Below, piece by piece: positions 8,329 through 16,092 of a DNA stretch of 64,000 nucleotides. The stretch is from Mesorhizobium sp. (GTDB taxonomy: Bacteria > Pseudomonadota > Alphaproteobacteria > Rhizobiales > Rhizobiaceae): assembly GCA_004017275.1 (NCBI GenBank), contig SAKE01000015.1:98059-162058 (forward strand), in the 5' to 3' direction. The position numbers and the translations under genes are program-made. Numbering within the stretch: position 1 is the stretch's first letter; each line of letters starts with the position of its first letter. Under the pieces are notes generated by a model. That model saw only the letters and a list, made by a program, of their open reading frames with translations. It was not told the DNA's origin and ran no database searches.

Positions 8329-9005
8329 CTTCCTTCTCCCGATATTTGCCATTCGTGGCCGCCATGGCGCTTGTCGTCGTAGCATCGAACATTCTCGTGC
8401 AGTTCCCGATGCAGGGCCAGATCGGCGGCCTGTCGCTGGCCGACCTTTTGACCTGGGGCGCCTTCACCTACCCCTTCTCCTTCCTGGTCACCGACCTCGC
8501 CAACCGCCGCTACGGGCCTGCTGTGGCGCGCCGGATCGTCTTTGTCGGCTTCATGACAGCGGTGGTCTGCTCGATCCTCGTCCCGCCCTTCCTGTTCCGC
8601 CACGGCCTGATCGAATTTGAGACCGCCGCCGACCGGCTGGTGCGCATCGCGGCGGCGTCAGGCGCGGCGTTCCTTGCCGCGCAACTGCTGGATGTCACCG
8701 TGTTCAACCGGCTGCGCCAGCAGAGCTGGTGGCGGGCGCCGATCGTCGGCACGCTGGTCGGATCGGTATTCGACACCGCCGTGTTCTTCACCGTCGCGTT
8801 CTCGGCTGCCTTTGCCTTCGCTGGTCCGAATGACAGCTTTGCGCTGGAAACCGCACCGCTGATGGGCGTGTTCCATATCGACGCCATGCGTTGGATTTCA
8901 TGGGCGCTTGGCGATCTCTCGGTGAAACTGGTCATCGCCGTGGTGGCATTGATCCCCTACCGGCTGCTCGCCACCCGCTGGAGCCAGCCGGCGATCGCTG
9001 CTTAA
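8325..9005 (+). CDS. queuosine precursor transporter, YhhQ/VUT family
   Basis: 226 residues with about six membrane segments. It matches the COG1738 (YhhQ, VUT_1) pattern: N-terminal MALVVVASNILVQFP, then FTYPFSFLVTDLANRRYGP with the conserved Asp-Leu-x-Asn-Arg-x-Tyr-Gly, and FLAAQLLDVTVFNRLRQQSWW. Family members import preQ0 or preQ1 for queuosine in tRNA. The ATG at 8325 is supported by AGGA at 8314-8317. The riboswitch overlapping this start independently supports the substrate. Confidence 0.93.
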   Translation: MTSFSRYLPFVAAMALVVVASNILVQFPMQGQIGGLSLADLLTWGAFTYPFSFLVTDLANRRYGPAVARRIVFVGFMTAVVCSILVPPFLFRHGLIEFETAADRLVRIAAASGAAFLAAQLLDVTVFNRLRQQSWWRAPIVGTLVGSVFDTAVFFTVAFSAAFAFAGPNDSFALETAPLMGVFHIDAMRWISWALGDLSVKLVIAVVALIPYRLLATRWSQPAIAA

Positions 9006-9006
9006 A

Positions 9007-9072
9007 CCATGATCCCGAACCGAAGGTCCGCGTTTGCGAAACTTGGGACCCGGTCTTCGGAAAAGATCATGG
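9007..9072. repeat. palindromic rhizobial REP-like element
   Basis: CCATGATC (9007-9014) and GATCATGG (9065-9072) are perfect inverted ends of a 66-base imperfect palindrome. Its interior halves also mirror each other (CCGAAGGTCC against GGACCCGGTCTTCGG). Elements of this look are common between genes in rhizobia. It fills the gap between yhhQ and the spermidine synthase-like gene. Confidence 0.6.
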
Positions 9073-9085
9073 TCGGACCAAGAGC

Positions 9086-9766
9086 ATGATTCCCTGGGTC
9101 CAGCTCGATTCGGCGAAGACCCCGGATGGCGCGCAGGAACTTCGCCTCAAGCGGCGCGGGTCAGAATTCTCGATCATGCTCGGCAGCAACGAGCTGATGA
9201 ACAGCCGCCTCAGCGGCTCCGAGGAAGCTCTGGCGAGACTGTCGTGCGAGCGGATCGCCGACCGGCGGGAGCCAAGAATTCTGATCGGCGGGCTTGGCAT
9301 GGGTTTTACGCTGCGCGCCGCTTTGGCCGGACTCGGCAAGGATGCCGGCGTCGTTGTGGCGGAGCTGGTGCCGGCGGTCGTCGCATGGGCGCGCGGCCCG
9401 ATGGCCGAGGTCTTTGGCGGCTCTCTCGACGATCCGCGCGTCACCATCCAGGAGACCGATGTCGGGCAGCTGATATGGTCGCGGCCCACAGCCTGGGACG
9501 CCATCCTGCTTGATGTCGACAACGGCCCGGAAGGCATCGTCCACAAATCCAACGACGCGCTCTACAGCCTGCAGGGCCTCGCAGCCGCACGCAGCGCACT
9601 GAAACCCGGCGGCGTGCTGGCGGTGTGGTCGCAAGGCCCCGACAGCGGCTTCGCGCGACGGCTGAAGCAGGCAGGTTTTTCGGTCGAGGAGGTCAACACG
9701 CGCGCCAACGGCAAACGTGGCGCGCGCCATGTCATCTGGATCGCCGCCAACGGCTCACGATCCTGA
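9086..9766 (+). CDS. spermidine synthase-like protein
   Basis: 226 residues from ATG 9086 (MIPWVQLDSAKTP). The glycine-rich SAM/dcSAM site reads ILIGGLGMGFTLRAAL, followed by the acidic strand VVVAELVPAVVAWARG and WDAILLDVDNGPEG, the layout of polyamine synthase-type Rossmann proteins. It is shorter than true SpeE (about 280) and lacks the usual N-terminal tetramer domain, so it may be an uncharacterised methyl- or aminopropyl-transferase. A longer frame upstream overlaps yhhQ. Its last 12 bases overlap the 3' end of the convergent SRPBCC gene. Confidence 0.8.
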   Translation: MIPWVQLDSAKTPDGAQELRLKRRGSEFSIMLGSNELMNSRLSGSEEALARLSCERIADRREPRILIGGLGMGFTLRAALAGLGKDAGVVVAELVPAVVAWARGPMAEVFGGSLDDPRVTIQETDVGQLIWSRPTAWDAILLDVDNGPEGIVHKSNDALYSLQGLAAARSALKPGGVLAVWSQGPDSGFARRLKQAGFSVEEVNTRANGKRGARHVIWIAANGSRS

Positions 9767-10243
9767 CTTCTGAAGATCCGCGGCAAGGGCTTCCAACAGC
9801 CCACGGGTTCCCTCTTCTCGACCCTTGGCGGAATCGACACTGTCGAAAAAGGCGCCCTGCTCGGTGTAGGTCAGCCTCGTGCCATCGCCTGAAGGCATCA
9901 GCTCGACAGTAGTAAGGGATGCCGACATCGGCTGCGGCCCGATCGCCATCCGGTAGGAAAACACGATGCGTTGGCCGGGAACGATGTCCTGAAACTGCGC
10001 GTCGAGTCTGATCTCCGGACCGCCAGCATAGCTGAATCGCGACACTTCGCCACCGCCGACGCGGAAGTCGAAGCTGAATTCAGCGATGGCAAAACCATCG
10101 CCTTCGATCCGCCAGCGCCGCACGGTCGCCTTATCGGCGAAGGCATGGAACACACGGGTTGGCGATTGCGGATAGGTCCGCTCGATGGTGAATGTGGAGT
10201 GGATGACGGAATGCTCATCTTTGACGGAGGCGGTCTGGTTCAT
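9755..10243 (-). CDS. SRPBCC/AHSA1 domain protein
   Basis: 162 residues with the START-like pattern FTIERTYPQSPTRVFHAFADKATVRRW at residues 18-44 and the closing YTEQGAFFDS...GLLEALAADL. These proteins bind hydrophobic ligands; specificity is unknown. Its ATG overlaps the stop of the upstream ArsR-type regulator (ATGA at 10240-10243), a very common regulator/SRPBCC pairing, so the two are one transcription unit. Confidence 0.92.
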   Translation of the reverse strand: MNQTASVKDEHSVIHSTFTIERTYPQSPTRVFHAFADKATVRRWRIEGDGFAIAEFSFDFRVGGGEVSRFSYAGGPEIRLDAQFQDIVPGQRIVFSYRMAIGPQPMSASLTTVELMPSGDGTRLTYTEQGAFFDSVDSAKGREEGTRGLLEALAADLQKSGS

Positions 10244-10608
10244 GGTTGTTCGTCCTTTTCCTGGTCCTGACTCTTCTTGGGGGATTGATCCGCCTCCGCC
10301 AGGATTTGGCCGAGACGGTCGAGGTGGCGTTCCGCAGGTATGCGGCGTTCGGTGATCCAGTCGGCGAGCGGGGTAAGCCCGCCCGGTTCGATCCGGCAGG
10401 TACGCACCCGTCCGATCTTTTCGCTGCGGATCAGCCCGCAGGCCTCCAGCGCCTGCAGATGTTGCAGAACTGCCGCGAACGTCATGCCGAAAGGCTCCGC
10501 CAGCTGGCTGACGGTGGCCGGTCCATGGCTCAACCTTTCCAGTATCTGCCGGCGTGTCGGCTCGACAAGAGCGCGAAGGATGCTGTCGACCTCGGAATAG
10601 TTAAGCAT
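10240..10608 (-). CDS. ArsR-family winged-helix regulator
   Basis: 122 residues from the ATG at 10608 (MLNYSEVDSILRALVEPTRRQILERL). The helix-turn-helix reads GPATVSQLAEPFGMTFAAVLQHLQALEACGLI. It lacks cysteine metal sites, fitting the SRPBCC-linked ArsR subgroup rather than metal sensors. A start 36 bases further upstream is possible but lies within the promoter hexamers, so I prefer 10608. It probably controls itself and the overlapping SRPBCC gene. Confidence 0.88.
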   Translation of the reverse strand: MLNYSEVDSILRALVEPTRRQILERLSHGPATVSQLAEPFGMTFAAVLQHLQALEACGLIRSEKIGRVRTCRIEPGGLTPLADWITERRIPAERHLDRLGQILAEADQSPKKSQDQEKDEQP

Positions 10609-10612
10609 GACC

Positions 10613-10644
10613 TTGACTATTACGGGGTTGGCGTCAATTGTCAA
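10613..10644 (-). promoter_or_regulatory. promoter and candidate operator of the ArsR/SRPBCC unit
   Basis: On the minus strand TTGACA (10644-10639) and AATAGT (10621-10616) are spaced by 17 bases, ending only seven bases before the ATG at 10608, so the transcript would be nearly leaderless. TTGAC at 10613-10617 and GTCAA at 10633-10637 and 10640-10644 form inverted half-sites that overlap both promoter boxes, a plausible autoregulatory operator. Confidence 0.5.
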
Positions 10645-10688
10645 GTCTGGACTAAAGTGTTTTGGCTCGAGTTAATCGAGTGATGAAC

Positions 10689-10846
10689 ACTCCGTCGAGC
10701 TTCGCTCGCCACCTCTCCCCCGATCGACGGGTAGAGGAAGGGCGTTTCCCCATCGACGGCTAGAGGAAGGACATGCGTTCGCCAAACCAGACTCCTTCCT
10801 CTCCCTCCGGAGGGGGAGAGGTGGCGCTGCGAAGCAGCGACGGAGT
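10689..10846. repeat. 158-bp inverted-repeat intergenic element
   Basis: The left arm (10689-10721, ACTCCGTCGAGC... to CTCCCCC) is the near reverse complement of the right arm (10812-10846, GGGGGAGAGG... to GACGGAGT). Between them a GGTAGAGGAAGG-type motif is repeated at about 10730 and 10762. No open frame of interest is inside. It looks like a dispersed mobile intergenic element of rhizobia and accounts for most of the 10645-10918 gap. Confidence 0.65.
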
Positions 10847-10918
10847 GGGGAAGGCGTCCGATCGAATCGAACACGCCGTTGAAAGCCCTCAACTTCGGGT
10901 TCGCAGTTGGAGCGTCGC

Positions 10919-11947
10919 TCAATCCTGGTGCAGGATGAATTCCAGATAGAGGTTGCGCTGCAGGATCGAGTGGTTGTCGTCGGAGATCAGCGACACCATC
11001 AGCGCGCCGTCATTGCGGGTCCAGACGTCGAGCCCTTCCATATTGTCGATCTGATAGCCCATGTCGGCCTCCAGCAGCACCGGCCCGTCGGCGACGGCAC
11101 CCTTTTCGACGCTCTCGCCATAGATGCGCCGCAGCCGCATCTTGACGCCGCTGGCCATCGAAAAACTGCGCTCCAGAAGCAGCAGGTCGCCATCCGGCAG
11201 GAAGGCACCGTCGGTTATGTCGAAATCGCCATTGCGCTTGACGGTGAAGACGCCCTTGTGCGGCCCTTCGATGATGGCGGCATAGATGTTGCCGGCCTTG
11301 TCGAGGCTCTTCTCGGAGACCACCACCAGCCCGCCCTGATGCTGGCCGTTGGCATTGGCGTGGGTAACGGTCTCGAAGCCGCGATTCTGGCGCAGTTCCC
11401 GGGCCGGCACCAGGAAATCCAGCTGCTTGAACGGAGCCTTCATGTCGGCAGGGTCGATTTTGAACTGGGCGACATGGTGATCGCGCTCGAAGCCGACCGT
11501 GGCGACGCTGTCCTTGACCGCAAGGCCTTCGGCGTCGACCTCCCACTTCTCCTCGATCGCCCGCCCCGTTTCGTTGACCATCTGCTGCATGCGGAAATTC
11601 TGGATGCCGGACGGCCGGCTGTCGGCGTCGCGGACCACTGTTCCGAAGAACCAGAAGCCGGTGTCGGCAACGCCGATGAAATCGCTGCCGGCTTTCAGGA
11701 AACGGAAGGCCGACAGCGCGCCGAAATCGCGCGTCGGCGAGGTCATCTCCAGCCCGCCGACGAATTCGAGCGGGCCGAACTGCTTGTCGGCATGGCTAAT
11801 ATGGAATTCGGCAATCGGGCGGGCCGAGACTTCGACCGGTTCGACCGCGCTTGAGCCAGCCGAACCGGCTGCCGCCGAAGCCACGCCGGAAAGCAGAGCG
11901 ATGGCGGCGAAAAGCGTCTGCCGTAAGCCGCCGCGCTTGGATTTCAT
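10919..11947 (-). CDS. esterase-like/phytase-like beta-propeller protein, exported
   Basis: 342 residues with a signal peptide (LFAAIALLSGVASAAAGSAGS, residues 11-31). Repeated beta-propeller-like segments follow, for example FGPLEFVGGLEMTSPTRDFGALSAF, FIGVADTGFWF, GFETVTHANANGQ and YQIDNMEGLDVW. This is the pattern of the esterase-like activity of phytase domain, a periplasmic family without settled function. It ends four bases before, and overlaps, nothing upstream: its start (11947) overlaps the stop of cobT (11944), so it is probably read with cobT. Confidence 0.85.
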   Translation of the reverse strand: MKSKRGGLRQTLFAAIALLSGVASAAAGSAGSSAVEPVEVSARPIAEFHISHADKQFGPLEFVGGLEMTSPTRDFGALSAFRFLKAGSDFIGVADTGFWFFGTVVRDADSRPSGIQNFRMQQMVNETGRAIEEKWEVDAEGLAVKDSVATVGFERDHHVAQFKIDPADMKAPFKQLDFLVPARELRQNRGFETVTHANANGQHQGGLVVVSEKSLDKAGNIYAAIIEGPHKGVFTVKRNGDFDITDGAFLPDGDLLLLERSFSMASGVKMRLRRIYGESVEKGAVADGPVLLEADMGYQIDNMEGLDVWTRNDGALMVSLISDDNHSILQRNLYLEFILHQD

Positions 11948-13842
11948 CCGGCGCGCCGCATGCCGCCGCGCCGCGTGTCCTTCGCGCTCTCCTCGGCGAA
12001 CAGCGAAGCCAGTTGCTCGGTCATGGCGCCGGCCAGTTCCTCGGCATCGACGATGGTGACGGCACGGCGATAATAGCGCGTGACGTCATGGCCGATGCCG
12101 ATGGCCAGCAGTTCCACCGGCGAACGCGTCTCGATCAGTTCGATGACGGCGCGCAGATGGCGCTCGAGATAGTTGCCCGGATTGACCGACAGCGTCGAAT
12201 CGTCGACCGGCGCACCGTCCGAGATCATCATCAGGATCTTGCGCTGCTCCGGCCGGGCGATCAGGCGGTTATGCGCCCACAGCAGGGCCTCGCCGTCAAT
12301 GTTTTCCTTGAGCAGCCCTTCGCGCATCATCAGGCCGAGATTGCGCCGTGCCCGCCGCCACGGATGGTCGGCGGATTTGTAGATGATGTGGCGCAAATCG
12401 TTGAGCCGGCCGGGGTTCGGCGGCTTGCCGTCCTTCAGCCACTTCTCGCGCGCCTGCCCGCCTTTCCAGGCTCGTGTCGTGAAGCCGAGGATCTCGACCG
12501 AGACGCCGCAACGCTCCAGCGTGCGTGCCAGGATGTCGGCGCAGGTGGCGGCAACCGTGATCGGCCGGCCGCGCATCGAGCCGGAATTGTCGAGCACCAG
12601 CGTCACCACCGTGTCACGGAATTTGGTGTCGCGCTCCTGCTTGAAGGACAGCGGCTGCATTGGGTCGATGACGACCCGAACCAGCCGTGCCGGGTCAAGG
12701 TAACCCTCTTCCAGATCGAAATCCCAGGAGCGGTTCTGCTGCGCCATCAGCCGGCGCTGCAGCCGGTTGGCGAGCCGGCCGACGACGCCGGACAGATTGG
12801 CAAGCTGCTTGTCGAGAAAGGCGCGTAACCGGTCGAGTTCTTCCTCCTCGCACAGCTCCTCGGCCCCGACGGTCTCGTCGAAAGCGGTGGTGAAGACCTT
12901 GTAGTCGATTTCCTTCGGCAGGTTGGTGAAGGGATTGTCGTTGCGGCGCGCCTCGCCGGGTGTCTCGGCGTCCGCATCGTCATCGTCGGAGAGGTCGTCG
13001 GCGGTAGCGTCGGAGGCTTCCGTCTCGGCCGACTGCTCGTCATCGGCCGAAGCCTCGGCATCCTCGGACTGCGACTGCTCGGAGCCGGAATCCTCTTCGC
13101 CGCCCTCCTCGCTCTGTTCCTCGCCTTGCGGCTGGTTGTCGTCATTGTCCTCGGAGTCTTCCGTCTCCTGATCGTCGCCGAGTTCCTCGGCCATCTCCAT
13201 GGAGGCGAGCATCTCGCGCACGACGCGGGCGAAGGCCTGCTGGTCGCCGAGCTTTGCCGAAAGTCCGTCGAGATCGGCCTTGGCCTTTTCCTCGACCCAA
13301 GGCCGCCAGAGTTCGACCAGCCGCTCACCGCTCTTCGGGATCGGCCGGCCGGTCAGCTTCTCGCGCACCATCAGCGCCAGCGCTTCTTCGATCGGCGCGT
13401 CCGCCTTGTCCTTGATGTCGACAAGGTTGGCCTTGGCGTATTTGTCCTCCAGCATCGAGCCGATATTGTCGGCGACGCCTTGCATGGCGCGGGAGCCGAT
13501 CGCCTCGACACGGGCCTGCTCGACCGCGTCATAAATGGCGCGGGCCGCCTTGCCTTCCGGCGCCAGCTTGGTGTGGATGCGCACATCGTGGCAAGCGCGC
13601 TTCAGCGCCATGGAATCGCCGAGGCCGCGGGTAATCGCGATATCAGTCTTCGACGCTTTCTTCGGCAGTTCTGGCAAACGCGCACGGCTGCCGGCGAGTG
13701 CCGGCCTGTCCTTGGCGAAACCGACTTCCAGTTCCTTGTCGCCGGCAATGGCACGCATGCAGACCGTGACGGCGCGCTTGAAGCTGTCGGCTTCAGACCC
13801 CGTCTTCGACTTGTTGCGCGTGTTGTCGCCCGGACCCGCCAT
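11944..13842 (-). CDS. cobT: cobaltochelatase subunit CobT
   Basis: 632 residues, the expected size for the large accessory subunit of aerobic cobaltochelatase, which inserts cobalt into hydrogenobyrinate diamide with CobN and CobS. It has the basic N-terminal domain, a highly acidic central region (about residues 220-300, dominated by Glu, Asp, Ser), and a C-terminal von Willebrand A domain with MIDAS LVLDNSGSMRG. It lies 11 bases downstream of cobS. CobN is not in this window. Confidence 0.95.
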   Translation of the reverse strand: MAGPGDNTRNKSKTGSEADSFKRAVTVCMRAIAGDKELEVGFAKDRPALAGSRARLPELPKKASKTDIAITRGLGDSMALKRACHDVRIHTKLAPEGKAARAIYDAVEQARVEAIGSRAMQGVADNIGSMLEDKYAKANLVDIKDKADAPIEEALALMVREKLTGRPIPKSGERLVELWRPWVEEKAKADLDGLSAKLGDQQAFARVVREMLASMEMAEELGDDQETEDSEDNDDNQPQGEEQSEEGGEEDSGSEQSQSEDAEASADDEQSAETEASDATADDLSDDDDADAETPGEARRNDNPFTNLPKEIDYKVFTTAFDETVGAEELCEEEELDRLRAFLDKQLANLSGVVGRLANRLQRRLMAQQNRSWDFDLEEGYLDPARLVRVVIDPMQPLSFKQERDTKFRDTVVTLVLDNSGSMRGRPITVAATCADILARTLERCGVSVEILGFTTRAWKGGQAREKWLKDGKPPNPGRLNDLRHIIYKSADHPWRRARRNLGLMMREGLLKENIDGEALLWAHNRLIARPEQRKILMMISDGAPVDDSTLSVNPGNYLERHLRAVIELIETRSPVELLAIGIGHDVTRYYRRAVTIVDAEELAGAMTEQLASLFAEESAKDTRRGGMRRAG

Positions 13843-13853
13843 CGAGACTCTGC

Positions 13854-14840
13854 TTAGCCCAGCACCACGTTCGCGGCGCTCTCGGGCAGATCCTCGCCGA
13901 AGGCGCGTTGGTAGAACTCGGCCACCACCGAGCGCTCAAGCTCGTCGCACTTGTTGAGGAAGGTCAGCCGGAACGCCATGCCGATATTGCCGAAGATCTC
14001 GGCATTCTCGGCCCAGGTGATCACCGTACGCGGGCTCATCACGGTCGACAGATCGCCATTGATGAAGGCCGAGCGCGTCATGTCGGCGACGCGCACCATC
14101 TTGTTGACGATCTCCTTGCCCTTGCCGTCGCGATAGTGCTTGGCCTTGGCCAGCACGATGTTCACTTCATTGTCGTGCGGCAAATAGTTCAGCGTGGTGA
14201 CGATCGACCAGCGGTCCATCTGCGCCTGGTTGATCTGCTGGGTGCCGTGATAGAGGCCGGTGGTGTCGCCGAGACCGACCGTGTTGGCGGTCGAAAACAG
14301 CCGGAACGCCGGATGCGGACGAATGACCCGGCTCTGGTCGAGCAGCGTCAGCCGGCCCGACGATTCCAGCACGCGCTGAATGACGAACATCACATCCGGA
14401 CGGCCGGCGTCATACTCGTCGAAGCACAGCGCGACATTGTGCTGGTAGGCCCAGGGCAGGATGCCGTCGCGGAATTCGGTGATCTGCAAGCCGTCCTTGA
14501 CGACGATCGCGTCCTTGCCGACGAGATCGATACGGCTGACATGGCTGTCGAGGTTGACGCGCACGCAGGGCCAGTTGAGGCGGGCTGCGACCTGTTCGAT
14601 ATGGGTCGACTTGCCGGTGCCGTGATAGCCCGACACCATGACGCGGCGGTTGTAGGCAAAGCCCGCGAGGATCGCCATCGTCGTGTTCTTGTCGAACAGA
14701 TAGTCCGGATCGATGTCGGGCACATGCTCTGATGTCACCGAATAGGCCGGAACCACCATCTTGGACTCGAAGCCGAATTTCTCCTTCACCGACACCGTCG
14801 TGTCGGGCAGGTTGGCGATGTCACGATCGACCTTGTTCAT
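13854..14840 (-). CDS. cobS: cobaltochelatase subunit CobS
   Basis: 328 residues starting MNKVDRDIANLPDTTVSV. This AAA+ ATPase assembles with CobT to drive cobalt insertion by CobN. Walker A is SGYHGTGKSTHIEQ, Walker B is CFDEYDAGRPD, and the family motifs YLFDKNTTMAILAGFAYNRRVMV and TANTVGLGDTTGLYHGTQ are present. The frame is open to 14948, with other Met codons at 14852 and 14948. I chose 14840 from family N-termini; 14852 is nearly as good. Confidence 0.93.
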   Translation of the reverse strand: MNKVDRDIANLPDTTVSVKEKFGFESKMVVPAYSVTSEHVPDIDPDYLFDKNTTMAILAGFAYNRRVMVSGYHGTGKSTHIEQVAARLNWPCVRVNLDSHVSRIDLVGKDAIVVKDGLQITEFRDGILPWAYQHNVALCFDEYDAGRPDVMFVIQRVLESSGRLTLLDQSRVIRPHPAFRLFSTANTVGLGDTTGLYHGTQQINQAQMDRWSIVTTLNYLPHDNEVNIVLAKAKHYRDGKGKEIVNKMVRVADMTRSAFINGDLSTVMSPRTVITWAENAEIFGNIGMAFRLTFLNKCDELERSVVAEFYQRAFGEDLPESAANVVLG

Positions 14841-14963
14841 ATCTCTCAACATCTCCACGGGCGAAAAGCCTGATTTCGCCGGCAATCGATTTTGTCCGGG
14901 GGCGGTCTTAGAGCCTTTTCCAACCTTATGAAAGTTGGAAAACGACACGAACCGAATGGTCGC

Positions 14964-15584
14964 TCAGCACAGGCCCGCCTGTTTGAGCACGCGATAGGCC
15001 TGCAGCACATCGCGGAACCGGTCTTCCGAACCTCTGTCGCCACCATTCGCATCCGGATGGTGGAGTTTCACCAGTTCCTTATAGCGCGCCTTGATCTCCT
15101 TGCCAGTCGCCTTTGTATCAAGGCCAAGCGTTTCCAGCGCCTTGGCCTCAAGCGGCTTGGCCTTGCGCTCGCGCGCCTCGCGCGGATCCTTCGGCCCCTT
15201 GAACAGGTCGAATGGGTCGCGCATGCGGTTGTAGTAGCCGGCGCGGCCGGAGCGCATCTGCGCCATATCGGGCGACGATCGCGTCGAGGGGCCGGTGGCG
15301 CCCATCTTCCAGGTTGGCCGGTGGCCGGTCATCGCTTCCTTCTGGAAGCGCGCGACCTCGGTGTCCGGCACGCCGGAGAAATAGTTGAAGCCCTTGTTGT
15401 ACTCGCGCACATGATCGAAGCAGAAGCGGAAATACTCGCCCTCCTTCATGCGCCCGACCGGCGCGCGATGGGTGCCCGCCTCCTTGCAGCCGTCCCACTG
15501 GCAGATCGGCGAGTGCGACTTCAGCTCCGCGTCCTTGTCGGGGCGGACGCGAATCTTCTCGAAATATTTGGGGTACGGCTTCAT
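14964..15584 (-). CDS. C-terminal J-domain protein
   Basis: 206 residues. The last 55 residues form a J domain (LETLGLDTKATGKEIKARYKELVKLHHPDANGG) with the essential HPD tripeptide. The N-terminal half has a possible zinc site (CQWDGCKEAGTH and CFDH). J-domain proteins recruit DnaK; this family of atypical DnaJ proteins sits beside cobS and bolA in many rhizobia. The partner is unknown. Confidence 0.9.
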   Translation of the reverse strand: MKPYPKYFEKIRVRPDKDAELKSHSPICQWDGCKEAGTHRAPVGRMKEGEYFRFCFDHVREYNKGFNYFSGVPDTEVARFQKEAMTGHRPTWKMGATGPSTRSSPDMAQMRSGRAGYYNRMRDPFDLFKGPKDPREARERKAKPLEAKALETLGLDTKATGKEIKARYKELVKLHHPDANGGDRGSEDRFRDVLQAYRVLKQAGLC

Positions 15585-15773
15585 CTAACCCATTTATGGG
15601 GCGTTCGCAGATGCGAAACAAGAATTGACATTTTCGCGATCATCGCCCTAACCGCTGAATCGCGGCATAAAGCAGGCGAATGGCTGATTTTGTTGCGTGG
15701 TAGTGGCTTTGCGAAGATCGATTTTCGGTTTCGAGGCCGATGTGCCGGCCATATGTGGTGAAGGGAGACGGCG

Positions 15774-16076
15774 ATGTCCATACAGACGACCATGGAAGAC
15801 AAGCTCAACAAGGCGTTTTCGCCGGACCGGCTGGTCATCATCAACGAGAGCCATCTCCATGCCGGCCATCACCACAATGGCTCCGACCATCACGGCACTT
15901 ATGACGGCACCGGCGAGACGCATTTTCGCGTCCGCGTCGTCGCTTCCGCCTTTGCCGGCATGAGCCGTATCGACCGTCACCGAGCCGTCAACGAACTGCT
16001 TGCCGACGAACTGAAGGCCGGCGTGCACGCGTTGGCGATCGAGCCGGCGGCTCCCGGCGAAAAGACCCGCTGGTAG
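15774..16076 (+). CDS. BolA family protein
   Basis: 100 residues with the BolA fold pattern: MEDKLNKAFSPDRLVIINESHLHAGH, then HFRVRVVASAFAGMSRIDRHRAVNELLADEL, where the His-rich loop and conserved R-H-R/V-N motif are evident. BolA proteins work with monothiol glutaredoxins in iron-sulfur and iron sensing, and some act on transcription. It is divergent from the J-domain gene. Confidence 0.93.
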   Translation: MSIQTTMEDKLNKAFSPDRLVIINESHLHAGHHHNGSDHHGTYDGTGETHFRVRVVASAFAGMSRIDRHRAVNELLADELKAGVHALAIEPAAPGEKTRW

Positions 16077-16092
16077 CTCGTTTTCGCCGCGC

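Noticed and set aside
13020..13170. Low-complexity run resembling a repeat or CRISPR-like array
   Set aside because: It is the acidic Ser/Glu/Asp-rich linker of CobT; repeats are codon-level only.
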